Below, piece after piece: positions 45,890 to 54,190 of a stretch of DNA of 64,000 bases (position 1 is the stretch's first letter; every line of letters starts with the position of its first letter). A program made the translations under genes and the position numbers. The notes beneath the pieces are model-generated. The model was not told the DNA's origin, ran no database searches, and saw nothing but the letters and a program-made list of their open reading frames with translations. The DNA is from Candidatus Symbiopectobacterium sp. NZEC151 (GTDB lineage Bacteria > Pseudomonadota > Gammaproteobacteria > Enterobacterales > Enterobacteriaceae), in contig NZ_JAGFPE010000001.1 of assembly GCF_025962655.1 (NCBI RefSeq), forward strand, positions 1,364,001-1,428,000. Direction: 5' to 3'.

Positions 45890-46798
45890 TCACCGTTCTG
45901 CATTAAGGCTGGTGAGCGTATTCATTTCAGCAAGCAACCAGCGTTCAAAACTTTCCAGTGCAGCCTCATTGATTCCCGTTTCCGTCGGTTTTACTAAACA
46001 GAATTTTTTGCTCAGGCAGTCTGAGGCTGGCCAGGGCGAAACAAGCATGCCGCAACTCAATTCATTCTCGACATAGATACGCGGAACCAATGCTACGCCT
46101 TGTCTCGCGATGACGGCAGCGATGGCCATTTCATGGAGATCGTACCGCACACCCTGATCCAGATTATCGAGGCGTATTCCACTTTCCCGGGCATAGTGAT
46201 GCCATGCGTCAGGATTCTGTCGACGGTGAATGCGCGGAAGTTCGTTTAACTGTCGATTGACGTCGCTATCTGTTAACAGTGCGGGATGGCAAACAGGAAG
46301 CAAATTTTCCTGAAACAGAAATTGCATACGCATGCCTGCCCATGCGGAATGTTTAAAATGAATGACCGCGTCAAAGCCACTTCCAGGCAAAATGAACGGA
46401 TCCGTTCTCGCCGCAATATTTAACGTTATGTCTGGGAATAAAGCGTTAAAGCCGCTCAGGCGGGGAATAAGCCAACGGCTGGAAAAGGTCGGCAGGACGG
46501 CGATATCCAGACTCTTACTGCCCTCAGGCATTCCCATGATGTACTGCGTATCTCTTTCGAGCCGATCGAGCGTTTCACGCACGTGATGTGCATAGCGCGC
46601 GCCAACAGGGTTAAGCTTTACCCTGCTTCCCATACGGTCAAACAGTTTACAGTTCAGCAATGCTTCAAGACGCGCAATCTGACGGCTAATCGCCCCTTCG
46701 GTTAACGATAACTCCTCTGCGGCCCGGGCAAAATTACCGTGCCTTGCGGCGGCATCAAAAGCCTGCAGGGACGCACTACTGGGTATTTTTCTGCGCAT
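45890..46798 (-). CDS. LysR-family regulator (GcvA-like)
   Basis: A 302-residue LysR regulator of the GcvA/AmpR type. HTH at 8-65 (LQAFDAAARHGNFARAAEEL, SLTEGAISRQIARLEALLNC); sensor domain with DIAVLPTFSSRWLIPRLSGF. Divergent from the three-gene cluster at 46964-48681 with 165 bp between, so it probably controls it. An intergenic repeat touches its 3' end. Confidence 0.87.
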   Translation of the reverse strand: MRRKIPSSASLQAFDAAARHGNFARAAEELSLTEGAISRQIARLEALLNCKLFDRMGSRVKLNPVGARYAHHVRETLDRLERDTQYIMGMPEGSKSLDIAVLPTFSSRWLIPRLSGFNALFPDITLNIAARTDPFILPGSGFDAVIHFKHSAWAGMRMQFLFQENLLPVCHPALLTDSDVNRQLNELPRIHRRQNPDAWHHYARESGIRLDNLDQGVRYDLHEMAIAAVIARQGVALVPRIYVENELSCGMLVSPWPASDCLSKKFCLVKPTETGINEAALESFERWLLAEMNTLTSLNAER

Positions 46799-46963
46799 AA
46801 AATCTGTTCCTTGCTCAGTGCCTGCAACGTGCTTTCATTGACTTAATATCACTAACCCGTGACATATTATCGTTTTTAAACCTCATAACCAGCCTGTAGC
46901 ATGATGAAAAATCATTGAGCAAATGTATTTGCTCGCGTTTATAACTCATGTGGAGATCGGCTG

Positions 46964-47497
46964 ATGCTCTATACCGTGGAATGCTCGTATAACGATCCTG
47001 AAAGCGAGACAGAATGGAATGCCTTTTACAGCCAGCAAAAACTACCCGCATTGATATCTGTTGCGGGCTTCACGACCTCTCAACGCTTTCGCGCCGTCAA
47101 ATCCGGCTGCCCTGTTTACCTTGCCATTCATACGATTAATGATGCGGACATTCTCAGCAGTGAGGATTACCGTTTAAAAGGAGGCGGTAATTTCTCTCGT
47201 TGGCAGGACTGCATTACTGACTGGTATCGTAACCTCTATGAAGGTGAAGGCCTTGCTCCAGCCATCTCTTCCGATGAAATTCTGCTATTGAGCGTAAAGC
47301 CAATAGACTTTTTAGAAACAGAACTGGGATATCGGGGTCTGGAAATGCATGCGGTGGGGCTGGATAAATCCCCTGACTATCGCGTTGCATATGTCTTGCC
47401 TGTTGAGAAGGCCTCGCTGTTTACAGATATGTCTGGTGTGTCTCTCTACGGGCCTCTGACACCGCAGTTGCAGAGTGCTGAAAAAGGGAAGCCATAA
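46964..47497 (+). CDS. Small protein of unknown function in a catabolic trio
   Basis: A 177-residue protein. N-terminus LYTVECSYNDPESETEWNAF, then QQKLPALISVAGFTTSQRFR resembles ferredoxin-like (dimeric alpha/beta barrel, DUF4286-type) proteins; the same pattern recurs weakly near residue 130 (YRVAYVLPVEKASLF). Such folds often serve as monooxygenases or isomerases. No signal peptide. First of three genes with tight spacing, with a tautomerase next. Confidence 0.6.
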   Translation: MLYTVECSYNDPESETEWNAFYSQQKLPALISVAGFTTSQRFRAVKSGCPVYLAIHTINDADILSSEDYRLKGGGNFSRWQDCITDWYRNLYEGEGLAPAISSDEILLLSVKPIDFLETELGYRGLEMHAVGLDKSPDYRVAYVLPVEKASLFTDMSGVSLYGPLTPQLQSAEKGKP

Positions 47498-47501
47498 CAT
47501 C

Positions 47502-47828
47502 ATGCCTAATCTGACTTTTTATATTTCTGAAAATCACTCTGACAAGTTTAAAAACCTTGGTGATTTTACCCATAAATGCAGCGCCCTCTGCTGTGACATC
47601 CTGGGTGCAGACCCCAAAAACGTTCATATCATTTTTGTCGATGTAAAGCCGGGATGCGGGCAACCGGTTTATGCCGAGCTCTTTTATCGTCTGACCACAT
47701 TGCGAACCCATGAAGTGATGGAGAACTTTATGCGTGAACTGGATTTTGCCACTCAACAGGCCTCTGGTCTGATGACCCGTATTCGCTGTTTTGGCTCCCT
47801 AGCAGAACACCTGTTCGCCCGCAACTGA
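47502..47828 (+). CDS. Tautomerase-superfamily protein
   Basis: A 108-residue protein starting MPNLTFYISEN, so Pro2 would be the N-terminal catalytic proline after Met removal, as in 4-oxalocrotonate tautomerase and CHMI. The following helix is long (DKFKNLGDFTHKCSALCCDI) and a second strand VHIIFVDVKPG matches the VxVxFxDVP block of the family. An upstream start at 47475 would hide the proline, so 47502 is chosen. 4 bp after the previous gene. Confidence 0.72.
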   Translation: MPNLTFYISENHSDKFKNLGDFTHKCSALCCDILGADPKNVHIIFVDVKPGCGQPVYAELFYRLTTLRTHEVMENFMRELDFATQQASGLMTRIRCFGSLAEHLFARN

Positions 47829-47841
47829 TCCCGAGGTAGTG

Positions 47842-48681
47842 ATGAGCCATCCCCTTTCGTTCCGTCAGATTGGCGATTTTCAGATAACTGCGCTGAGTGA
47901 CGGTAATATGTCAGCGAGTCTGGATTTGTTGTCAGGCATTGAAAAAGCTGATGCGGACGTTATTCAATGCCGTGCCGGAATCAGTGAGCCCGGTGATATC
48001 CATATAAATTGTTACCTTATCCGCGGTCTGGGTCGGATCATTTTGGTTGACGCTGGCACAGGCCCGCTGAACAACATGGCGGGACAACTCAACGCAAACC
48101 TTGCCGCAGCGGGTGTCAGCCCTGACGACGTCGATACCGTTTTATTGACGCACTGCCATCCGGATCATATTGGAGGCCTACTGGATTCTGAGAAACAGCC
48201 GGTTTTTAACCACGCTGAAATTATTCTTCATCCTCTCGAAGCGCAACACTGGCTGGATGATGAAAAATTCAACATAGCAAATGAGCGCGGACAACGTAAT
48301 TTTTGGCTGGTCCGCCAAACCTTAGACGCTTATGCCCGGAAGGTGCGTTTTTTTAACGGCGACAAAATAGCAGAAGGCATTCTGCCGGTATGGCTACCGG
48401 GCCATACGCCGGGACACACAGGGTTTCGCATCGATTCGGATGATGAGTGCTTATTAATATGGGGAGACATTGTCCACTATCCTCATATTCAGTCAGCGCA
48501 ACCAGCTGTTTCTATTTTATTCGACACCGATCCCGCGCAGGCCGAGGAAACAAGGAAAAATATTATGGAACAAGCTGTCAGCGAAAAACTGATCATTGCT
48601 GGCATGCACTTAAGTCAGGCAGGGTTTACCCGCATTCTCAGGGAGGGTAGTGGATACCGCATTTCCTACGCTGAAAAATGA
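47842..48681 (+). CDS. MBL-fold hydrolase, lactonase-like
   Basis: A 279-residue metallo-beta-lactamase-fold enzyme. The zinc motif is LLTHCHPDHIGG; further ligands are the His in LPGHTPGHTGF, the Asp in LIWGDIVHYPH and the His in IIAGMHLSQAG. The pattern matches quorum-quenching lactonase/AttM-type and related hydrolases. No signal peptide. Part of the trio with the tautomerase, suggesting lactone opening followed by tautomerisation in the breakdown of a small cyclic compound. Confidence 0.85.
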   Translation: MSHPLSFRQIGDFQITALSDGNMSASLDLLSGIEKADADVIQCRAGISEPGDIHINCYLIRGLGRIILVDAGTGPLNNMAGQLNANLAAAGVSPDDVDTVLLTHCHPDHIGGLLDSEKQPVFNHAEIILHPLEAQHWLDDEKFNIANERGQRNFWLVRQTLDAYARKVRFFNGDKIAEGILPVWLPGHTPGHTGFRIDSDDECLLIWGDIVHYPHIQSAQPAVSILFDTDPAQAEETRKNIMEQAVSEKLIIAGMHLSQAGFTRILREGSGYRISYAEK

Positions 48682-49288
48682 ATGGATATGCCTGACAGGG
48701 TTGTTATTGATTAGCACCGTTCAAGGTCATCAGTGTTCACTTCTGGCACGAAGCAGTCCGCAGAAGTCAGTAGCTTTGAAAATAATAGGATCACTGTTTC
48801 TCAACGACAATATTAGCTATGTTTCTACGTCAACAAATGTTGTTTTTCAATCGTTCGTGTAGAAGATATGAGGATTGATGGCGTTGGCATGTATGTCTTC
48901 TCGAAGACTTTGCCGTAAGTCTTCAAGCTATCGACAATCAGCCTTCTTTGGGAGGCATTATCGCATAGGTGTGAAGCCGCCTATTCATTGATGCTGTCCG
49001 ATTAACTAATGCAACAAACACAATAGTCTCCCTGAATACTGCGGCGCTGCCACACCGGTACGGTGCCAGCAGACATTCCCCACTGAATTGGTCTGCTCAT
49101 AAATGGGAAATTGGCTGGGCTAATCATGCCATTTTAGCGGTAAAACTAATCATCCGTAATATGACAATTTACCGACAGACCATTTGGTAACTACGCGCCC
49201 TTGTGAACTGGGCAGGTACTGATGACCACATGTTCTGAAACACTGACGCAGCATGACGCAAATCAGCAAAGAACCTCAGAGGAAAAAG
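48682..49288. other. Intergenic region without recognised gene
   Basis: About 600 bp with no convincing ORF. A variant of the dispersed repeat is at 48735-48760 (TTCTGGCACGAAGCAGTCCG). Near 48900 a short frame (LEDFAVSLQAIDNQPSLGGI) ends in a stop and could be a gene relic; I cannot name it. Confidence 0.5.
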
Positions 49289-49753
49289 ATGAGCACTCTC
49301 AGCGCTAAAAAAATAACCATTGAAACCGCCACCGCAGACGACTTTGTACAGTGGTTGCCGTTATGGAAAGATTATCAGCTATTTTATGGCGTCGATATTT
49401 CCGAAAAGGTAACCAAGCTGGTATGGCAACGTTTTCACAGCCCGATTGAACCCGTTTTCTGCGCCGTTGCAAAAGAAAACGGACACATAGTCGGGCTGGT
49501 TCATTATCTGTTCCATCGTTCCACCTGGTCTGAAAATAACTATTGCTACCTCGAGGACCTGTATGTCAGTGAGGACATGCGTGGCAGACTGATTGGCAAA
49601 AAACTCATCGAGTTCGTTCAGAAGCAGGCCCGCAAGCATCGCTCTAGCCATGTTTACTGGCATACGCACGAAACCAATTTCCGTGGACAGCGGCTGTATG
49701 ACTGGGTTGCCAGTAAAAGCGGAATGATCGAATACCGGATGCAGGTTCGATAA
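49289..49753 (+). CDS. GNAT-family N-acetyltransferase
   Basis: A 154-residue acetyltransferase. Acceptor-side N-terminus ATADDFVQWLPLWKDYQLFY; beta4 VGLVHYLFH; acetyl-CoA loop LEDLYVSEDMRGRLIGKKLI (the R/Q-x-x-G-x-G/A pattern, here RGRLIGK); terminal VYWHTHETNFRGQRLYDWV. The ATG at 49289 follows GAGG; the frame begins at 49253. Substrate unknown, probably a small amine. Stands alone. Confidence 0.85.
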   Translation: MSTLSAKKITIETATADDFVQWLPLWKDYQLFYGVDISEKVTKLVWQRFHSPIEPVFCAVAKENGHIVGLVHYLFHRSTWSENNYCYLEDLYVSEDMRGRLIGKKLIEFVQKQARKHRSSHVYWHTHETNFRGQRLYDWVASKSGMIEYRMQVR

Positions 49754-49899
49754 ATTATGCTCGGATACAGTGCCGAAGAGTTACGAAGCCCTATTCATGC
49801 TAATCGGCGTTCCCGGCTTCTTCTCAGACCAGAATGAGATCGGGGAGAACCATTAATGTGTAATCCCCATCTACATAAAATAACCTTGAGGTCACAAAT

Positions 49900-50490
49900 A
49901 TGACTCCTGTTCTACAAGGATCTCTTGTAACACTACGCCCGCTACTTCACGCTGATGCACAGTCACTTGTTAATGCGGCGGCGGCCGGAGAGCTTTGGTC
50001 ACTGCCGTTCACCGTCGTGCCTTCTGCAGACACCGTTGATGCGTACATCCAAAAGGCCCTTAAGGGGCAAGCCGAAGGCACCGTCATGCCGTTTGCTATT
50101 ACGCTTTCAGCCGATCAAAGCATTATCGGGTCAACGCGTTTCTGGAAGATCGACCGCGAAAATCGCAAACTCGAAATTGGCCACACCTGGTATTCACAGC
50201 GCTGGCAAAGAACAGCTGCCAATACGGAGAGTAAACTGCTACTGCTGCGATACGCCTTTGAGCAGCTTCAATGCGTTCGTGTTCAGTTTACTACCGATGT
50301 GTTGAACGAGCGTTCTCAGGCAGCAATTCTTCGCATTGGCGCAGCCAGGGAAGGCATTATCAGAAATGAACGGATCATGCCCGATGGCCGAAAACGCACT
50401 TCTATACGCTACAGCATTATTGATGATGAGTGGCCGCAGGTGCAGGAACGCCTTGAACGCAGCCTCTCCAGTTACGGACAAGAGAAATAA
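49900..50490 (+). CDS. GNAT-family N-acetyltransferase (RimJ/RimL-like)
   Basis: A 196-residue protein of the RimJ/RimL group: SLVTLRPLLHADAQSLVNAA at the N-terminus; beta4 IGSTRFWKIDRENRKLEIGH; WYSQRWQRTAANTESKLLLL in the acetyl-CoA helix; then RVQFTTDVLNERSQAAILRI and GAAREGIIRNERIMPDGRKR. The usual R-x-x-G acetyl-CoA loop is replaced by QRTAAN. Its target may be a protein N-terminus or a small molecule. Alone on the plus strand. Confidence 0.85.
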   Translation: MTPVLQGSLVTLRPLLHADAQSLVNAAAAGELWSLPFTVVPSADTVDAYIQKALKGQAEGTVMPFAITLSADQSIIGSTRFWKIDRENRKLEIGHTWYSQRWQRTAANTESKLLLLRYAFEQLQCVRVQFTTDVLNERSQAAILRIGAAREGIIRNERIMPDGRKRTSIRYSIIDDEWPQVQERLERSLSSYGQEK

Positions 50491-50951
50491 TTGCTGTCAT
50501 TTTGGCGGCTTCGCCAGCAGAAGATAAATCAGGTAGCTGTTTGAAACGGCCTGACTTCACTTAACTCCAAACTGAGAAAAAAAGTGATGGTTTTATTTCT
50601 ACCGAATGATTTGAAAGTCTGACAATAAGAAGGGAATGTCTGTTGCCCTCTTTCTGACGAGAAGATAATTCATGTTAGTGCGTGATGATATTAGTGGTAA
50701 TAAATCAGCACCATATTTCGATATGTGCTGGTCAGCTTTGTCAGAGCAACATCCGGTTACGGCTGCTTAGAAACTTGCCGGTTAATGAACTTTCGAAAAA
50801 CTGCACCTCACCAGACCTGCTATTCAGCTTTCGGGTGCAGTTCTTTACAGGGTATTTTTTCGCCTACAGAGCAACAGGTTACGATGCCCACCTAAGAATC
50901 TCAGTAACGCTCTGGCGTAATTTGCTTTTTACCTACTAAAACACGTCAGGA
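50491..50951. other. Intergenic region with an inverted repeat
   Basis: No gene seen in 460 bp. A 9-bp inverted repeat AACTGCACC (50799-50807) / GGTGCAGTT (50834-50842) encloses 26 bases. It could be part of a lost mobile element or a terminator; neither is shown. Confidence 0.4.
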
Positions 50952-51587
50952 TCAGGGCCTGTAAAGCGCATCTGGACGGTCAAAATAGTCTTCAACCAGA
51001 GCAAAGAAACGGCCTGCATGAAGACCATCAACAAACGCATGGTTAAATTTGCACGCCACCGGAATTATTCCATTTTGTAACTTTCCCCAGGTCAGCGTAG
51101 GAACGGCCCCGCTAAAATGAAATTCAGCGTGAGTGATTGAGCTGAAATGAACCCATGGAAGGCAACTTGCGCATAAAAACCCCTCATCTTTAACAATCAT
51201 TGGCCCTGGGTCAGAGGTTTTTACAGCATCAATTTTTGCAGTCACTTGTTGCGTGAAGTTCGGATAGTCAGGCGTATTTTCACACAGAATCTGACGAAAT
51301 CCTTCGCTCTCAGTCATGATTGGAGTCATGACGTTAATGCTTGAATATTCAATAACATCCTTGTTTAACAACCGTTGCTTCAGTTGGGGAACTGAGTTTG
51401 CTGCACGAAGGATGGCATACAGCGCCAGTTGAAAAAACGATTCATTTTTATCTCTGGCAAAATCATATAGTTTTTGAGCTGGAACCGGAACGCATAGATT
51501 GAAACAAGGGTTATCAAACTTACTATAAAAATTGAAATGCGCTTTCCTGTGCCATTTATCTTTATCAATTACACTATAACTATTCAT
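50952..51587 (-). CDS. cat: Chloramphenicol acetyltransferase, type A-like
   Basis: A 211-residue trimeric CAT-fold enzyme. The active-site region CKFNHAFVDGLHAGRFFALV holds the catalytic His and the structural Asp (family pattern H-x-x-x-D-G). Other landmarks: WHRKAHFNFYSKFDNPCFNL at the N-terminus and HFSSITHAEFHFSGAVPTLTWGKL. The length is about right (CAT-A 213-220). The ATG at 51587 is preferred over an extended frame to 51671. Modifies chloramphenicol in known members; here specificity is inferred. No flanking IS or resistance cassette, so it looks resident. Confidence 0.88.
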   Translation of the reverse strand: MNSYSVIDKDKWHRKAHFNFYSKFDNPCFNLCVPVPAQKLYDFARDKNESFFQLALYAILRAANSVPQLKQRLLNKDVIEYSSINVMTPIMTESEGFRQILCENTPDYPNFTQQVTAKIDAVKTSDPGPMIVKDEGFLCASCLPWVHFSSITHAEFHFSGAVPTLTWGKLQNGIIPVACKFNHAFVDGLHAGRFFALVEDYFDRPDALYRP

Positions 51588-51872
51588 AATTCGCTCATCT
51601 CGACAATTTTTCTTATTATAAGATCTAGCCAGACGATAAAAATAGCAAAAAATAGGTTTAACAGGCAACAATAGATAAAATCAGCCTGATATTAAAAGGG
51701 CTTTTATAAAGTTATTCCCGTTACATCAAGACAGATGTCACTTCACTTCCTGATGCAGCAGAAGATGGGGAGCTTTGTTGGCTGCTGTTCACCGTCAGTC
51801 ACTTGTTCGACGGCAATACCTTTTTCCTTGAAATCGCTTATTTTCCAGAATGGGGGTATTACCGAATATAAA

Positions 51873-52130
51873 TTATTTATTCTGGAAGAGCAGTGCCCGC
51901 GGCCGGGTTTCCAGAACTGACAGCGTTGTTTCAAAATCTGATTTATCGATATCAACAATCAGCGAGCTGAAAGAGCGCAGCCCTTCCCCCTCGGCAATCA
52001 TAACCTGAATACGCTGATGCTCGGCAGTGCTGAATTCTCTGTGCTGATCCCCGGCAACCACAGAGGAGTGAGAGTGGTCATATGCTCCCATTGGAACAGC
52101 CTCAGGAGTTGGCAAGAAAGATCGCTGCAT
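51873..52130 (-). CDS. Unrecognised short ORF, doubtful
   Basis: An 85-residue frame in the otherwise empty 51588-52390 region. The second half (TAEHQRIQVMIAEGEGLRSF, then SSLIVDIDKSDFETTLSVL) has the look of a real protein rather than random translation, but I know no family for it. It lies where the next unit of the PAAR/toxin array would be and may be a gene remnant. The rest of the region holds the repeat at 52214-52282. Confidence 0.3.
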   Translation of the reverse strand: MQRSFLPTPEAVPMGAYDHSHSSVVAGDQHREFSTAEHQRIQVMIAEGEGLRSFSSLIVDIDKSDFETTLSVLETRPRALLFQNK

Positions 52131-52213
52131 GGCTACCGAGCTCGTAAGTTTACTGCATGTTCATCTGGCAGAAATGTTCCTGAATTGCGTGGTAAAGCTT
52201 TACCGCACGATAA

Positions 52214-52282
52214 GGTCTGCTCTTGGCACGCAGCGGACAGACAGGGTGGTCATCAGGTCTGCTATGAGCGAGGAGCCGACGT
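52214..52282 (+). repeat. Dispersed intergenic repeat, copy 2 (complete form)
   Basis: Begins GGTCTGCTCTTGGCACGCAGCG (read in two parts: GGTCTGCTCTTGG, CACGCAGCGGAC) and continues as the 56-bp copy of 45830-45885. It ends exactly where the direct repeat shared with 53794-54190 begins, so this element marks a homology break in the PAAR array. Confidence 0.7.
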
Positions 52283-52284
52283 TT

Positions 52285-52690
52285 TATGTCCTTTTAGTCA
52301 GATTAAGCGCTGAAGAGATAATATACGGGTAACGCTATTCAGAATTTAAGTTACATCTTCTGGTCTGGGCCGCTTCGTTGCAGGCAGCTTTCATTTAATT
52401 TTTGCCGAACCTTGGCTTGCGATTAGTACTGCGCCACAAGTACTCTGCATCCCTGCAACGGCCAGCTTTTTGCCTTTATATTTTACCAAATGTGGAGCTT
52501 CTGATATTGGATAAACCTCTTTGCAAAGGGGGCATCCGACTAGATCTCCTACGCAGGCCACCGCAATACCCTGAGCAGTAAGCCCTGACTGTGTAGATAT
52601 TACTTTTCCGCCATGTGAGGTGGCGTCATTAACGAGAATTATTCTTGCCATTTATTTCTCCTCAGAAGATATCTTTATACGTTGGCAATA
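52285..52690 (-). repeat. Direct repeat carrying PAAR gene, distal copy
   Basis: About 400 bp highly similar to 53794-54190: same downstream DNA (GTCCTTTTAG...TTCAGAATTTAAGTTA), same PAAR gene and the start of the following region. The match fades within the immunity gene. It shows tandem duplication of a PAAR-toxin-immunity unit. Confidence 0.85.
52391..52651 (-). CDS. PAAR-domain T6SS spike-tip protein, copy C
   Basis: An 86-residue PAAR protein (VNDATSHGGKVISTQSGLT, then ACVGDLVGCPLCKEVYPISE) with the GD-x-x-xCP zinc region. PAAR proteins cap the VgrG spike and recruit effectors. 77 of 86 residues match the copy at 53902-54162, the last 38 being identical. It follows the Imm52-like gene by 10 bp and would start another toxin unit, but no toxin follows. 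Confidence 0.88.
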   Translation of the reverse strand: MARIILVNDATSHGGKVISTQSGLTAQGIAVACVGDLVGCPLCKEVYPISEAPHLVKYKGKKLAVAGMQSTCGAVLIASQGSAKIK

Positions 52691-53408
52691 TATTGTGCGA
52701 TACCAGTAAAACCTCCAAATCATTTGCCTGTTTTATATCATTCTCATTGTTACCATCAAAAAATCCTCTTTTACTTAAAAATAAAGTTCCAATAGACTTA
52801 CCCTCTTTGGTTATGTTATGCATTTCCCCATTAAGACCAGCTAATTCCCCATTAATCACTTTATCTATATAAAACATCCATCCAACAGGCAGTCTGTCTG
52901 GAAAAACTTTTTTTTCATTAATGCTGTAATTATTCGTTTCTACCGATATGATTCTTGGTGATAATTCTGAGATTAAACCACTCAGACATTTTGATACGAA
53001 ATCTATTGCAAGATCTTTGTTATCTATCTTGCAGACTATCCCATAAGAAAAATAATTTACGTTACTTTGCATATAATTTCTACAAAGGATTGAATCTCCA
53101 GGTTCGTTCCATATTTTCTCCACAACTAGTGGATAGTCATTCATAAATTTATTAGACATTAATGAATTTGCTTCGTCAGTAATGTGAGCGTTACTGATCA
53201 CTTTCTTTTGCATCGCATCTTTTTTTGATGATCCTGGTAGAAACCAGTTGCACCCGCTTCTGAGTTCAGTCAAAGCATTTGCGATGCTGAGAAAACGCTT
53301 AAGCACAGTTGTCACACCATTGGCAACAGCGGAAGCTCTATCTATCTCATTTTCAACTTTTTTGAAGCCTATTTCTCTTAGATAAATCTCGATTTCTACT
53401 TTCAGCAT
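52662..53408 (-). CDS. Imm52-like T6SS immunity protein, copy B
   Basis: A 248-residue cytoplasmic protein. The C-terminal half has VFPDRLPVGWMFYIDKVING, GTLFLSKRGFFDGNNENDIK and LEVLLVSHNILPTYKDIF, the block I associate with Imm52-type immunity proteins. It directly follows the truncated Tox-REase-5 gene, the expected place for its immunity partner. The N-terminal halves of this and the protein at 54173-54868 differ widely, so they may neutralise different toxin versions. Confidence 0.7.
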   Translation of the reverse strand: MLKVEIEIYLREIGFKKVENEIDRASAVANGVTTVLKRFLSIANALTELRSGCNWFLPGSSKKDAMQKKVISNAHITDEANSLMSNKFMNDYPLVVEKIWNEPGDSILCRNYMQSNVNYFSYGIVCKIDNKDLAIDFVSKCLSGLISELSPRIISVETNNYSINEKKVFPDRLPVGWMFYIDKVINGELAGLNGEMHNITKEGKSIGTLFLSKRGFFDGNNENDIKQANDLEVLLVSHNILPTYKDIF

Positions 53409-53417
53409 GTAACGTTC

Positions 53418-53792
53418 CTAGGGCGTATGGAAAATTTTCATATTTGAATACCATGAGATGGGCTCTCCATCTTGGTCGAAAAATTGGTCATAGCGTCCCT
53501 TTGCTTCAAGAAACAGGCAGCGCTCAGGTTTCCAACCATCAAATTTAACTTTCTTTTTAGAAAAAAGCAGTCTGGGATCGCGAAAAGCAAATTCCTGAAT
53601 GTAGTTCTTACTGTTGGTATCTTCGCGAACGGCTGTTGAGCAAATTCTCGCCTGATACATCAGGTTGATTTTTGCCCCGTCAAACAACTCTTCTTCAGGG
53701 GTCACTTTGGGTATAGCCGGGCACTCTTCACAGGATTTAGAGGAGTCGGCAACCATAGCCGGTACCGCTAATGCCGCTAAGGGTAATGGCAT
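53418..53792 (-). CDS. Truncated Tox-REase-5 nuclease toxin (N-terminal half plus tail)
   Basis: A 124-residue protein. N-terminal PLPLAALAVPAMVADSSKS and the toxin core KINLMYQARICSTAVREDTN, then VKFDGWKPERCLFLEAKGRY. The D85...E96-A-K98 motif is the PD-(D/E)XK metal site of the restriction-endonuclease-fold toxin family 5 (the family of Pseudomonas TseT). Full toxins continue another 60-90 residues with a Q-rich helix and a W-F-M/Q-P strand. Those are missing: after GEPISWYSN the frame goes to MKIFHTP and stops, like the tail of the fragment at 54880-55083. Probably an internal deletion, and likely inactive. Confidence 0.8.
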   Translation of the reverse strand: MPLPLAALAVPAMVADSSKSCEECPAIPKVTPEEELFDGAKINLMYQARICSTAVREDTNSKNYIQEFAFRDPRLLFSKKKVKFDGWKPERCLFLEAKGRYDQFFDQDGEPISWYSNMKIFHTP

Positions 53793-53793
53793 A

Positions 53794-54190
53794 GTTATGT
53801 CCTTTTAGCCAGATTGAGCGCTGAAGGGATAATATACGGGTAACGCTGCTCAGAATTTAAGTTAAATATTCTGGTCCGGGCCGCTTCGTTGCAGGCAGCT
53901 TTCATTTAATTTTTGCCGAACCTTGGCTTGCGATTAATACTGCGCCACAAGTACTCTGCATCCCTGCAACGGCCAGCTTTTTGCCTTTATATTTTACCAA
54001 ATGAGGGGCTTCTGATATTGGGTAACCCCCTTTGCAAAGGGGGCATTCGACCAGGTCGCCCACACAAGCAACCGCAATACCCTGTGCAGTAAGCCCTGAC
54101 TGCGCAGATATGACTTTTCCGCCGTGTGAGGTGGAGTCATTAAGGCGAATGATCTTGTCCATTTATTTCTTCTCAGAAGATTTCATCATA
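53794..54190 (-). repeat. Direct repeat carrying PAAR gene, proximal copy
   Basis: Partner of 52285-52690. Here a toxin gene begins immediately at the distal end (start 53792), whereas at the other copy the DNA changes to a dispersed intergenic repeat. Confidence 0.85.
53902..54162 (-). CDS. PAAR-domain T6SS spike-tip protein, copy B
   Basis: An 86-residue PAAR protein (LNDSTSHGGKVISAQSGLT; CVGDLVECPLCKGGYPISE). Nearly identical to the copy at 52391-52651. Located 10 bp after the Imm52-like gene 54173-54868 and 109 bp before the truncated toxin gene, giving the unit PAAR-toxin-immunity. Would deliver the toxin on the VgrG tip. Confidence 0.9.
   Translation of the reverse strand: MDKIIRLNDSTSHGGKVISAQSGLTAQGIAVACVGDLVECPLCKGGYPISEAPHLVKYKGKKLAVAGMQSTCGAVLIASQGSAKIK

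Noticed and set aside
48650..48862. 70-residue ORF after the MBL gene
   Set aside because: Overlaps the MBL end, contains the dispersed repeat and shows no protein features.
50682..50939. 85-residue ORF between the GNAT and cat genes
   Set aside because: Composition is that of translated intergenic DNA, and it covers the inverted repeat at 50799-50842.
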